Part shown: positions 27,428-35,164 of the stretch, one piece after another
Layout: each line of letters opens with the position of its first letter
Position numbering within the stretch: position 1 is the stretch's first letter
Notes under the pieces: generated by a model
What the model saw: only the letters and a program-made list of their open reading frames with translations
Told to the model about the DNA's origin: nothing
The model's database searches: none
Source: Boseongicola sp. SB0665_bin_10
Lineage (GTDB): Bacteria > Pseudomonadota > Alphaproteobacteria > Rhodobacterales > Rhodobacteraceae
DNA: 41,543 nucleotides
Direction: 5' to 3'
Assembly: GCA_009838075.1 (NCBI GenBank)
Contig: VXSG01000013.1
Coordinates: 1 to 41,543 of the forward strand
Translations under genes and position numbers: made by a program

Positions 27428-28324
27428 ATGGCTCCGAAAATGACGACCTCCGAACGTCGCGGATATCAGCAGATATGTTGCAAGAACAAGCTGATGATGG
27501 TGATCGCAGCGGACCAGCGAGGAGGCATGCGCAGAATTCTGGCTGACAAGCCGGACGCACAGCAAGCCATCGACGAGCCGACGCTTGGCAGGATCAAAGC
27601 CGCGATTGTCACACACCTAGCAAACAAGGCTGCCTGTGTACTTCTGGACGCAGTTTGTGCCGTCCCTGGCGTAGTTGATAGTGGCATCCTCGCACGCGAT
27701 ACGGGACTATTGATCGGACTTGACGCCTCGGGCTGGGACACTGACGAAAACGGCTACCGCATATCGAGGTTGGTGCCGGGCATCACGGCTCGCAGGGTCC
27801 GAGAACTTGGCGGAACTGGGGCTAAACTGATGGTGTATTTGCGGGCCGACAGGCCCGACGCAAATTCAGTGAACATGCAAACAATTCGCGACTGCATCGC
27901 CGAATTTTCGGCAGAGGATCTTCTGCTTGTGGTCGAAATCCTGACCTACCAGCTTGAAGGCGAAAGCAACGTCGACTACGCGAAAGCATTTCCTGGGCTG
28001 ATCGTGGAGGGCACGCGCATTTCGCTGAACTTGGGAGCGAAAGTCCTAAAGTTGCCCTATCCCGGAAATGCCGATGCCTGTCGGCAAATCACTGAACTTT
28101 GCAATGGCGTTCCTTGGGCGGTTCTTTCCTCCGGTGTCGATCACGAAATTTTTCTCGGCCAGATAGAAACGTCGATGAACAACGGCGCATCCGGTGTCAT
28201 TGCCGGCCGTGCTCTTTGGAAGGATTGCATCTCTCTTAATCCCGAGAAACTGGAATCCCGCCTTGAAAACGTCGCCAGCCGTCGCCTGCGCGAGATTCAG
28301 GCGATCCTTGAAGCGCATGGGTAA
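27428..28324 (+). CDS. Class I aldolase of the LacD/YihT type
   Basis: Probably cleaves a ketose (bis)phosphate such as tagatose 1,6-bisphosphate, or sulfofructose 1-phosphate as in YihT, to dihydroxyacetone phosphate and an aldehyde. The 298-residue product has AADQRGGMRR (27-36), equivalent to the VDQREAMR motif of YihT. The likely Schiff-base Lys208 lies in KVLKLPYPG, and a phosphate-binding end follows (WAVLSSGVD, then NNGASGVIAGRALW). It is the first gene of a three-gene unit: the ROK kinase starts 3 nt after its stop. An internal Met at codon 5 is an alternative start. Codon use is less GC-biased than the core genes, suggesting acquired DNA. Confidence 0.85.
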   Translation: MAPKMTTSERRGYQQICCKNKLMMVIAADQRGGMRRILADKPDAQQAIDEPTLGRIKAAIVTHLANKAACVLLDAVCAVPGVVDSGILARDTGLLIGLDASGWDTDENGYRISRLVPGITARRVRELGGTGAKLMVYLRADRPDANSVNMQTIRDCIAEFSAEDLLLVVEILTYQLEGESNVDYAKAFPGLIVEGTRISLNLGAKVLKLPYPGNADACRQITELCNGVPWAVLSSGVDHEIFLGQIETSMNNGASGVIAGRALWKDCISLNPEKLESRLENVASRRLREIQAILEAHG

Positions 28325-28326
28325 CC

Positions 28327-29208
28327 ATGTTCGCGGGTACGGAAACAGCGATCGGAATTGATGTCGGCGGCACTCGCATCCGTGCCGCAAGAATTGACCG
28401 CGCCGGAACAATTCTGGAGCGAGTGATCGAACCGGTTGCAAGTGACCGCGATGGATTTTGCACACAACTTTTGCGTTTGGTCGGCGAAGTAAGGGACCAG
28501 ACCAGCAACGGGGTCGGTGTCGGGATCCCGGGGCGGGTCGATGTCGACCGTGGCGCAATCAAGTCGACCGGCAATCTCGACATTGCGGGTCTGGACCTGC
28601 CGGGGCTGGTCGCAATGGAAACAGGGCTTCCCCTCCGCATCGAGAACGATGCGACGATGGCGCTCCTCGCCGAGGCTCATACCCGCAAGAAAAGTTCAGG
28701 CGTTTTGCTAATGGTTACGGTCGGAACTGGCATCGGTGGTGCTACTTTCATAGATGGTGCTCCTTGGTACGGGGGCGGGCAGGCTGGCCAGTTTGGGCAC
28801 ATAGTCGTCGCCGAAGACGGCCCAATATGCAATTGTGGCCGCCGTGGATGCGTGGAAACGTTCAGTTCTGGAACGGCACTGCGACACCTGGTCAGTGAGG
28901 CCGGTCTGCGACATGACATCCAAGTGGAAGAACTTCTGGCGCAGCGGTCCGATGGGGGCAAGATATCGGCAGAATTGCTTGATCGCTGGGCGAGGCCGTT
29001 CCAGCGGGCGCTTGAATCGCTGGTGTCTGTCATCGATCCGGAACTCATCGTGATCGGCGGTGGGCTTGGAGCAAGCATGATGCGCGCGCTTGAGCGAATT
29101 CCCAATGAAAGCGATTGGTATCAGATCCCGTTGGTGCCCGCCCTACTTGGAGACGACGCAGGCATAATCGGCGCGGGTCTTCGCTGTTTCAGCGAGCAGG
29201 CGCCATGA
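28327..29208 (+). CDS. ROK-family sugar kinase
   Basis: An ATP-dependent kinase of a hexose or hexosamine; no helix-turn-helix is present, so it is an enzyme rather than a ROK repressor. The 293-residue product has the phosphate loop IGIDVGGT (9-16) and the ROK zinc motif C168-x-C170-GRRG-C175-x-E177. Between them lies LMVTVGTGIGGA, followed by the second ATP-site motif DPELIVIGGG. It begins 3 nt after the aldolase stop and overlaps the next kinase by ATGA, so the three are cotranslated. Substrate unknown; the context indicates the same sugar as the ABC transporter. Confidence 0.92.
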   Translation: MFAGTETAIGIDVGGTRIRAARIDRAGTILERVIEPVASDRDGFCTQLLRLVGEVRDQTSNGVGVGIPGRVDVDRGAIKSTGNLDIAGLDLPGLVAMETGLPLRIENDATMALLAEAHTRKKSSGVLLMVTVGTGIGGATFIDGAPWYGGGQAGQFGHIVVAEDGPICNCGRRGCVETFSSGTALRHLVSEAGLRHDIQVEELLAQRSDGGKISAELLDRWARPFQRALESLVSVIDPELIVIGGGLGASMMRALERIPNESDWYQIPLVPALLGDDAGIIGAGLRCFSEQAP

Positions 29209-29765
29209 AGCAGGCGATCTTCGTAAACGGTGTTCCGGCGAGCGGAAAATCGACTGTAACCAAAATGTTGACCACATTCTTGTTGGAAAAGGGGTGCGCC
29301 GCGGTGCCGCTTTCGCTCGATACTCTCAAAGAGAGCTTGTACGCGCATATCGGCACCGGCGGCCGTGAGCATAACCGCATTCTTGGTCGTGCAAGCTATC
29401 ATGGAATTTTCGCCAGTATCGCTGCGTTTCCCGACGGCATCTTGCCCATCGTCGACGCCTGGCACGGGTTCCAACCTGAATCAGTACTGCGTGACCATAT
29501 TTCCCGGGCAGGGATCGAGCGCATCGTCGAGGTTTGGTGCGCTGTCTCACCGACAACCGCCGCCACACGCTTCCGCGAACGTGCCGCCACACGCCATGAA
29601 GGGCACTTGCCCGCCTCCTATGCTGGTGAACTCTTCGAACTAGCCAAGCAAGCCAGTCCGATTTCCTTGGGGCCGGTGATAAGGATCGACACAGAAACCT
29701 CGGTGTCGCATGACGACCTTTGCGCGGTTTGCGACATTTTAAGGAGTGAGCTTCCGAAAGCCTAA
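29205..29765 (+). CDS. P-loop (AAA_33-type) kinase
   Basis: A 186-residue nucleoside-triphosphate-dependent kinase. It starts MKQAIFVNG followed by Walker A GVPASGKST (9-17) and has a later basic lid-like segment (TRFRERAATRHEGH, about 123-136) resembling small-molecule kinases such as gluconokinase or adenylylsulfate kinase. Its start is fused to the ROK stop (ATGA, 29205-29208). Presumably it phosphorylates an intermediate of the same sugar pathway; a zeta-toxin-like role is less likely because there is no antitoxin. The IS4 element begins 14 bp after its stop, so anything downstream in this operon has been cut off. Confidence 0.75.
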   Translation: MKQAIFVNGVPASGKSTVTKMLTTFLLEKGCAAVPLSLDTLKESLYAHIGTGGREHNRILGRASYHGIFASIAAFPDGILPIVDAWHGFQPESVLRDHISRAGIERIVEVWCAVSPTTAATRFRERAATRHEGHLPASYAGELFELAKQASPISLGPVIRIDTETSVSHDDLCAVCDILRSELPKA

Positions 29766-29778
29766 GAGCTTGACTTAA

Positions 29779-31233
29779 ACGCAATACTGTTGCTTTAAGC
29801 GCAATTCGGGATGATTTCGGGGGTCCAGCCGTGCTGCCGGCGCGACACCGGACCGCGCTTGCGGAGGGGATAGCCGCTCATCTTCTGCCTGACGCCCCGC
29901 GGCCTGGCCTGGTCTCGGCTGGAGACGATGCGCTCCTCGGGATCTCGTCAATCACGCCGGCCGGCCGGTCCTCTGGGGGGAAAGGCGCCGGGATTGATGA
30001 TCCGGCGACGCATGACACGCACGGCGTGCACGAAGGAAAGCCGGTCGGGGTCCTCCCCGGCCTTCTCGGCGGCCTCGTGGATCAGGCGGCGCACCGCGTA
30101 GTGGGCGAGCATGAGCCCGTCGATCTCCTGGTAGACGAGATCGGGCGTCTTGCTGCGCAGCGCGGCACCGGGTCCGAGGATGTGGGTCTTGACCTCGTCA
30201 CAGTCGGTCTCGATCTCCCACCTCTCGTGGTACAGCGCGGCAAGCTCGGCGGCCGGCGCGGCGCGATGGTCGAGAAGGGTGGTGGCGAGCATCGTGGCCT
30301 CGCCGCCGCCCTCGATCCGGTAGGCGACGATCCGCACCGGAAGCTCGCCCCGGCTGCGCCGGCGGTCGCGGCCGCTGCCGCGGATCACGCTCCGCCACGA
30401 GCCGTCGTCGAGCGCCTCGACGACCGGGAACTTCATGTTCCCCTTGAACCGCCACAGCAGGTCCGCTCCCGTTGCCGCGGCCCGCGACCACAGCGGAAAG
30501 CCCGCATGGCAGCGATCCGCGAGCACGAGCATGCCGGACGACAGGTTCCCGAGCAGCCGTTCGGCCTGTGCCGCCTCGCTTTCCGCAAGCGGCCCCGCAT
30601 GCCAGGCGAAGGCCGCGTGCGTGCCGAGCTCCACCATCGCCGTCACCCGCGCCTGCGGGAACGCCGAACTGCCGCGCGACGATCCCGGCAGGCCGAACGC
30701 CTCGCGGTTGCGCGCCTCGTCGGGCAGGTTCAGCGACGAGCCGTCGAAGGCCACGAGGCGCAGCCCCCGGTACCACGCGCCGGGCGTCCCGGGACGCGCC
30801 AGCGGGGCCACGCAACTGTCGCGAAGCGCCAGGAACGGCGCCGCGCCCAGCCGTGTCCGCGCCCGCGAGATCGAGGACTTGCCCGACACCCGCACCGGAA
30901 GGTCCGGCGATATCCACCGCAGGCCGTCGACCAGGCAGCGCAGCACCTCGCGCGCCGAGACCGTCCGGAACAGCGCCATCGCGATCACGTAGTAGACCAT
31001 CACCTCGGCGGGAAGGTCGCGCCGCCGCCGGCTGTCGCGGCCCAGGGACCGCAGGGCCGCGCGCACCGCCTCGCGCGGATACACGCGCGCGATCACGCTC
31101 ACGCTGAGATAGTCCGAAAGGCGTGTTCCTCCGGTGAACGTGGCCGCCGTCCGTGCCATCGCGGGAACCTCCACAGGTTGTGCCGTCCCCGCCATTGTGG
31201 CACAAGAAATTCCTTAAAGCGACAGTATTGCGT
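29779..31233 (-). mobile_element. Complete IS4-family insertion sequence
   Basis: A 1,455-bp element bounded by 21-bp inverted repeats at 29779-29799 and 31213-31233 that differ at one position (ACGCAATACTGT, then T or C, then GCTTTAAG). It contains one transposase gene. Length and layout fit the IS4 family. I found no matching target duplication in the immediate flanks, which may mean a later rearrangement at one side. Its very high GC sets it apart from the surrounding sugar genes. Confidence 0.88.
29948..31159 (-). CDS. IS4-family DDE transposase
   Basis: A 403-residue cut-and-paste transposase. The N-terminal IS4 domain (about 10-110, with RLSDYLSVSVIARVYP and DLPAEVMVYYVIAMAL) is followed by an RNase-H-like DDE core: first Asp in LVAFDGSSLNLPD, second in LVLADRCHAGF, and the family motif YHERWEIE carrying the catalytic Glu. 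The protein appears full length and intact, so the element could still be active. The start at 31159 is chosen for its GGAGG ribosome binding site; the frame is open 12 codons upstream. A long antisense frame over it is a GC artefact. Confidence 0.93.
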   Translation of the reverse strand: MARTAATFTGGTRLSDYLSVSVIARVYPREAVRAALRSLGRDSRRRRDLPAEVMVYYVIAMALFRTVSAREVLRCLVDGLRWISPDLPVRVSGKSSISRARTRLGAAPFLALRDSCVAPLARPGTPGAWYRGLRLVAFDGSSLNLPDEARNREAFGLPGSSRGSSAFPQARVTAMVELGTHAAFAWHAGPLAESEAAQAERLLGNLSSGMLVLADRCHAGFPLWSRAAATGADLLWRFKGNMKFPVVEALDDGSWRSVIRGSGRDRRRSRGELPVRIVAYRIEGGGEATMLATTLLDHRAAPAAELAALYHERWEIETDCDEVKTHILGPGAALRSKTPDLVYQEIDGLMLAHYAVRRLIHEAAEKAGEDPDRLSFVHAVRVMRRRIINPGAFPPRGPAGRRD

Positions 31234-31250
31234 CTAGCGTACAAATCATG

Positions 31251-31274
31251 CGAAACGGGAATGTTCCCGTTTCG
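31251..31274. repeat. Perfect 11-bp-arm inverted repeat outside the tyrosine-recombinase element
   Basis: CGAAACGGGAA-TG-TTCCCGTTTCG, lying between the IS4 end and the left terminal repeat of the deleted element. Its GGGAA/TTCCC half sites resemble the GGGAACC motifs inside the neighbouring terminal repeats, so it may be an extra recombinase-binding site or the old attachment site. That link is inference. Confidence 0.7.
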
Positions 31275-31279
31275 GATAT

Positions 31280-31853
31280 AATGGGAACCGAATTTCTATG
31301 GGAACCCGGAGCCTCAAGTGCCAATCATGACACGCCTTTTGTCCTGATCAGGTTTCCATAGTTCTCTGCCCCACTCCTCTCGGTTTTGACACTGACGGGA
31401 GACAGATCATGCCGTCGAAAGAACTCAGGCCGCCATTGCCCGAAGTGGTTTCGGAGCGAAATTCCCGTTGTCCGGCACCACGTGGAGCATCTGGATGGCC
31501 TTGCCCCTTCGGACAGGAAGATCGGCACAGTGACCGTCACGGCAAAGCGCATTACGGACTGGCTGGCAGCCAGCGGGCTGGGTCTCGACACCCGCCTCCT
31601 TGGTGGCTGGGGCACCAGAGCCTCCAAACCACGGGGAAGTACCTTCGCGCGGGTCCTGCCGAGACGCTGGGCGCTCTCTCGGAGCGGCGTTTGCCAGGTT
31701 TCGGCAAGGGACGCTTCACGGGAGTGAAGGACGAACTGACCGCGATGCTTGCAAGCGTCTGAGCCCGAATCTTATGTGAACCTGATCACGGCAATTGGCG
31801 TGTCATGATAGGCACTTGAGACACCGGGTTCCCATTTCAATTTGGTTCCCATT
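31280..31853. mobile_element. Deleted tyrosine-recombinase element with 81-bp terminal inverted repeats (RIT-like)
   Basis: Bases 31280-31360 and 31773-31853 are inverted repeats aligning without gaps at 68 of 81 positions. Each outer end carries two ATGGGAACC-type motifs about 11 bp apart, and a TGATCAGGTT motif lies near the inner end. Between them is the C-terminal part of a tyrosine recombinase. Long subterminal-motif repeats bracketing tyrosine recombinase genes are the hallmark of RIT elements (recombinases in trio), of which this would be an internally deleted 574-bp relic. It sits 30 bp beyond the stop of the sugar ABC ATPase gene. Confidence 0.7.
31386..31762 (+). pseudogene. Tyrosine recombinase remnant (C-terminal part, frameshifted)
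   Basis: The second half, in the frame ending at 31762, reads WLGHQSLQTTGKYLRAGP, the classic LGH...T..Y end of the tyrosine-recombinase catalytic domain with the nucleophile Tyr, followed by ALSERRLPGF and a short tail. The first half continues the protein in a different frame (TAKRITDWLAASGLGLDTRLLG), with a shift near 31600. The N-terminal domain and most of the catalytic domain are missing. It is not expected to be functional. Confidence 0.65.
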
Positions 31854-31883
31854 GCATGCGATGACGCCTATCCACCCCGATCC

Positions 31884-32624
31884 TCAAAGCGTCGCGCCCA
31901 TCATCATGCGCACTATCTCTTCGTCATTGGTTTCGGAAGGTCGACGCTCCCCCGCCACAACGCCACGCGCAAGCACAATGATCCGGTCGGCCGCGGCGAA
32001 GATATCAGGCAGGTTGTGCGAAATCAGAATGATGCCGACACCTTTGGACTTCAGGCGTTCAATAAGGGCCATCACCTCGCGCTGCTCGGGGACGCCAAGC
32101 GCGGCCGTCGGCTCGTCCATAATTACAAGCTTCGCCTGCCAGTGAATGGCACGGGCGATTGCAATTGCCTGACGTTGGCCGCCAGAAAGATCGCGGACTG
32201 GTGCGCTTGGGTCGGGAATTGCAATGCCAAGCCCCTTTAGGACTTCCGCCGCACGTTCCCGCATTTCCGTGGTTGCAACGAACGGGATTCCGAGAATGCG
32301 GTGTGTCGTTTCGCGCCCCAGATACAGATTCAGACCTGGATCCAGATTGTCGGCAAGTGCAAGGTCCTGATAGATCGTTTCGATTCCTGCCTCGCGTACA
32401 GCGTTCGGGCTTTGGCCGGTCAGAAGTTGGCCGTCGAAATGAACCACACCATCGGTTGGTGTGTACACAGCAGAGATCATCTTGATGACTGTAGATTTGC
32501 CTGCTCCGTTGTCCCCTGCCAGCACGACACATTCGCCAGCTTCGACGACGAAAGACACGTCCTTGACGGCTTCGTTTCCACCAAACCGCTTCTTCAAACC
32601 ACGGGCTTCAAGAACGGTCGTCAT
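31884..32624 (-). CDS. Sugar ABC transporter ATP-binding protein (single-domain, FrcA-like)
   Basis: The energy-coupling subunit of a carbohydrate importer. At 246 residues it has one nucleotide-binding domain, unlike the tandem RbsA type, so it should act as a homodimer as in the FrcBCA system. Visible motifs: Walker A GDNGAGKST (37-45), Q-loop region IETIYQDLALADNL, signature LSGGQRQ, Walker B with VIMDEPTAALG, and the switch His in LISHNLPDI. Its start overlaps the permease stop (ATGA). The deleted recombinase element lies just beyond its stop. Confidence 0.95.
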   Translation of the reverse strand: MTTVLEARGLKKRFGGNEAVKDVSFVVEAGECVVLAGDNGAGKSTVIKMISAVYTPTDGVVHFDGQLLTGQSPNAVREAGIETIYQDLALADNLDPGLNLYLGRETTHRILGIPFVATTEMRERAAEVLKGLGIAIPDPSAPVRDLSGGQRQAIAIARAIHWQAKLVIMDEPTAALGVPEQREVMALIERLKSKGVGIILISHNLPDIFAAADRIIVLARGVVAGERRPSETNDEEIVRMMMGATL

Positions 32625-33634
32625 GATTGTGCCCCCGTCAGTTTGTCTTTCGACTGATCCACCAGAACTGCTACGATGATCACCAGTCCCACGGCGACGA
32701 ACTGCCAGTATGGTGGCAACCCCGAAAACACGAGTCCGAACTGGATCACGGCAATGATGAATGCGCCAATGACAGTCCCGGTAATCGTGCCTTGCCCGCC
32801 AGTCAAAGACGCACCGCCGATAAATACTGCGGCGACCGCGTAAAGAAGGATGGGTTCGCCTGCGTTTGCGGCCCCCGCCGAAAAACGCCCCGTGTAAACC
32901 AAACCGCCCACGCCCGCAGTCACCGCTGAAATTATGAAGAGCCAGATCAGGTGCCGTTTGACGTTGACACCGGCACGTTCAACCGAGGCGCGATTGGCGC
33001 CAAGTGCGTAGGTATGAACACCGAATCTAGTGTGTGTCAGCAAGTAGTGGCACGCGAGCGCAAGCAGCCCTGCAACAACGACAGGAACCGGAATGCCCAG
33101 GATATCGCCGTTCCCGAAACTACGTGCCTCGTCACTGCGGATCGAAACGGTAGCGCCACCCGCGACGATTAGTGCGCCACCTCTGGCAATACCATAGGTG
33201 CCTAGTGTGCCGATGAAACTCGGAACGTTGAGTATCGCGACCAGCCACCCGTTCAGTAGCCCGACAACCACGGCGGCAAAAATTCCGACCATCATGGCCA
33301 TGATCACGGCGCCCCAGCCGGTATCCGGCCCCATAGCGCGTACAACCAAGGCCATCACTACTGCCGACAGGCCGGTCGTGAAGCCTATCGAAAGGTCGAT
33401 TTGGCCGGCCACAATGACAAGCGTTAGCCCAAGCGCCAGCAGAAGGATCTGCGAGGCGGCGATGGCGATTGATTGCATATTGTAGATTCGAAACAGAAAG
33501 GTCTGGCCGGTCTCGGCTCTGGCGTAAAGCTCGAAGAATGCAAGGATTCCGATCAGGAAAATCCAGGACCATGCGCTGAATAGGGGCTTCAAAATTGAAG
33601 CCCCAGTGTTTGTTGACATCTTTGAGTCGCTCAC
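32621..33634 (-). CDS. Sugar ABC transporter permease (RbsC/FrcC-like)
   Basis: The membrane subunit of the carbohydrate importer, with about ten transmembrane segments in 337 residues. The family motifs GLTLVIVAGQIDLSIG (about 69-84), NGWLVAILNVPSFIGTLGT and GANRASVERAGVNV (the cytoplasmic coupling loop) are clear. It begins with GTG at 33634, which overlaps the binding-protein stop as GTGA; an ATG five codons later is an alternative. It ends overlapping the ATPase start, so the three transporter genes are one translationally coupled operon. Confidence 0.95.
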   Translation of the reverse strand: MSDSKMSTNTGASILKPLFSAWSWIFLIGILAFFELYARAETGQTFLFRIYNMQSIAIAASQILLLALGLTLVIVAGQIDLSIGFTTGLSAVVMALVVRAMGPDTGWGAVIMAMMVGIFAAVVVGLLNGWLVAILNVPSFIGTLGTYGIARGGALIVAGGATVSIRSDEARSFGNGDILGIPVPVVVAGLLALACHYLLTHTRFGVHTYALGANRASVERAGVNVKRHLIWLFIISAVTAGVGGLVYTGRFSAGAANAGEPILLYAVAAVFIGGASLTGGQGTITGTVIGAFIIAVIQFGLVFSGLPPYWQFVAVGLVIIVAVLVDQSKDKLTGAQS

Positions 33635-34602
33635 TCGGAGTAGATGAACTTAGTGATCTCGGGATCGTCCACGTTGCCAGCATTGATGACCGTGAACCCG
33701 GTTCCGATAGAAACTGGCACCGAATTTCCGGTCAGCACGGCATAGGCCGCCATGACGCCGAAGTAGCCGATCTCGGCTGGGTGCTGAGCGATGGCCGCAT
33801 CGACCAGACCGGACGAGATATTGTCAACGATGCTTTGCGGCGCATCAAAGGCGATGACAGTCACATCGTCTGCTTTTCCTGCGCCTTCGACACCATTGCC
33901 GGCACCAAGGGCCGAAAAGAGATTGGCACCGAATACGCCCTTGATGTCGGGATTCCGCGCCAAAACAGCGCTGAATTGTGAGGCTGCAAGCGAAGCGTCG
34001 TTTTCATTGTACTGGGTGTCAAGCACTGTCACACTCGGAAAGTTCTCGGCCATTTCGGCTTTGAAGCCCTCTTCGCGCTGGTCAGTGGTTGAAATGCCTG
34101 GGCGCACGTTCGACACATAAACCTGCCCTTCGCCACCGATCGCTTCAGCCATGAAACGAGCCGCCATGCGACCGCCGCCGACGTTGTCGGAAGCCACGTA
34201 GGCCATCGGGAAGTCACCGTCGCCCGCGCCGTCCTGATATTTGCCATCGTCAATGAAAGTATCGACAGTCACGACCGTAATGCCGGCGTCGTGGGCGCGG
34301 CGAAGTGGTTCAATCATCTGGGTCGTGTCGGTCGGCGCAATCAGGATGGCGTCGGGGCCACGCGCAATCACGGCGTCCAGAACCGGCGTCTGAAGGACCG
34401 GATCAAATTCCTCGGCACCTTGGAAATCCACGGTGATCCCAAGCGCATCTGCAGCTGCCTGGGCACCGCGGTTCATCGTGATGTAAAACGCATCGGTCGT
34501 CAGGCCGGGAACAAGAGTGATGGTGATATCCTCCTGCGCCTGCACTGTACCGCTGGTGCAAAGTGCCGCCACCAATGCCGCAGATTTCATGAAGTTACGC
34601 AT
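33631..34602 (-). CDS. Sugar ABC transporter periplasmic binding protein
   Basis: A ribose/fructose-type (peripla_BP_4) receptor of 323 residues with a Sec signal peptide (cleavage near VQA-Q, residue 22). The mature start is ITITLVPGLTTDAFY, with later motifs PDAILIAPTDTTQM, DTFIDDG and NVGGGRMAARFM of this family, and a second-lobe strand DVTVIAFDAP. The start at 34602 has a strong GGAGGA ribosome binding site; the frame upstream lies in promoter DNA. The ligand is not certain; neighbouring aldolase and kinase genes suggest a hexose or hexitol. It is the first gene of the transporter operon. Confidence 0.94.
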   Translation of the reverse strand: MRNFMKSAALVAALCTSGTVQAQEDITITLVPGLTTDAFYITMNRGAQAAADALGITVDFQGAEEFDPVLQTPVLDAVIARGPDAILIAPTDTTQMIEPLRRAHDAGITVVTVDTFIDDGKYQDGAGDGDFPMAYVASDNVGGGRMAARFMAEAIGGEGQVYVSNVRPGISTTDQREEGFKAEMAENFPSVTVLDTQYNENDASLAASQFSAVLARNPDIKGVFGANLFSALGAGNGVEGAGKADDVTVIAFDAPQSIVDNISSGLVDAAIAQHPAEIGYFGVMAAYAVLTGNSVPVSIGTGFTVINAGNVDDPEITKFIYSE

Positions 34603-34615
34603 TGTCAGTCCTCCT

Positions 34616-34661
34616 TTTTTGACACATGTAAATATTATGATAGCGAAAGACCCGGAGTCAA
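34616..34661 (-). promoter_or_regulatory. Promoter and candidate LacI operator of the sugar ABC operon
   Basis: On the minus strand: -35 TTGACT (34656-34661), a 16-nt spacer, -10 CATAAT (34634-34639). Just downstream of the -10 lies the motif TTTTTGACACATG (plus strand, 34616-34628), which recurs exactly at 36278-36290 in the lacI/pfkB intergenic region. Repeated placement at two promoters beside a LacI gene points to its operator. The IS target duplication starts only 3 bp upstream of the -35, leaving the promoter intact. Confidence 0.6.
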
Positions 34662-34663
34662 GT

Positions 34664-34677
34664 GGAATCTCAACCCG
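34664..34677 (+). repeat. Target site duplication, left copy
   Basis: GGAATCTCAACCCG, identical to 35120-35133 on the other side of the 442-bp IS remnant. A 14-bp direct repeat exactly at both ends of an element with inverted termini is strong evidence for transposition. Confidence 0.9.
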
Positions 34678-35119
34678 TGTCGATAACACGCCGTATGTCC
34701 GCCGTAGGTAACATGCCATCTGTCCGGTCCTAGGATGGCTCCCAAAACCTGGGAGCAAAGATTATGGGACTGGCGAGGGCGATGCAGCGGAGAAGGCGGA
34801 TGAAGTTTGAGGAGCTCTTCGAGAGGAGGCAAGCCCTGCGCGTGGCTCCGCGTGGCTCCGGTCGCGGGGTTGACCCGGCCTTTCCACTCGGCTCCTTCGA
34901 AATCGCGTTGAAATCTGACCCACCCCCGGACCAGGCGAAAACGCCTCCCTCGCAGAGAACCGGAGAGATGGAACCTCCGGTCCAGCAGCCGGACCCGGAC
35001 TTCAGACTTGGTGGCAGGTCAAGCGCCAGCGTCCATTGTTCCTTCGTGCCTGAAGAGGACACGCCACACCGGACCGTTTTCTTGTTACCTAAACCGGACA
35101 CTTTCAAATGTTATTGACA
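34678..35119. mobile_element. Internally deleted insertion sequence (ISNCY/IS1202-like) with target duplication
   Basis: A 442-bp relic. Its ends are imperfect inverted repeats sharing, in order, TGTC-x-ATAACA, TGTCCG, TAGGTAACA and GTCCGGT over about 50 bp (one 1-bp gap). It is flanked by a perfect 14-bp direct repeat. Inside, near 34790-34845, a plus-strand frame reads RMKFEELFERRQAL, resembling the first helix of ISNCY-type transposases, and then breaks off, so most of the gene is deleted. It is a MITE-like deletion derivative inserted between the lacI gene and the sugar transporter promoter. Confidence 0.75.
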
Positions 35120-35133
35120 GGAATCTCAACCCG
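35120..35133 (+). repeat. Target site duplication, right copy
   Basis: GGAATCTCAACCCG, the exact partner of 34664-34677. It abuts the TGACA terminus of the IS remnant. Confidence 0.9.
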
Positions 35134-35164
35134 TTCTCACCGGTGGTTGCCCGAATTGGGCTGG

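Noticed and set aside
29831-31237. 468-codon plus-strand open frame over the IS4 transposase
   Set aside because: Pure antisense artefact: Arg/Pro/His-rich, no family, and the opposite frame has intact DDE motifs.
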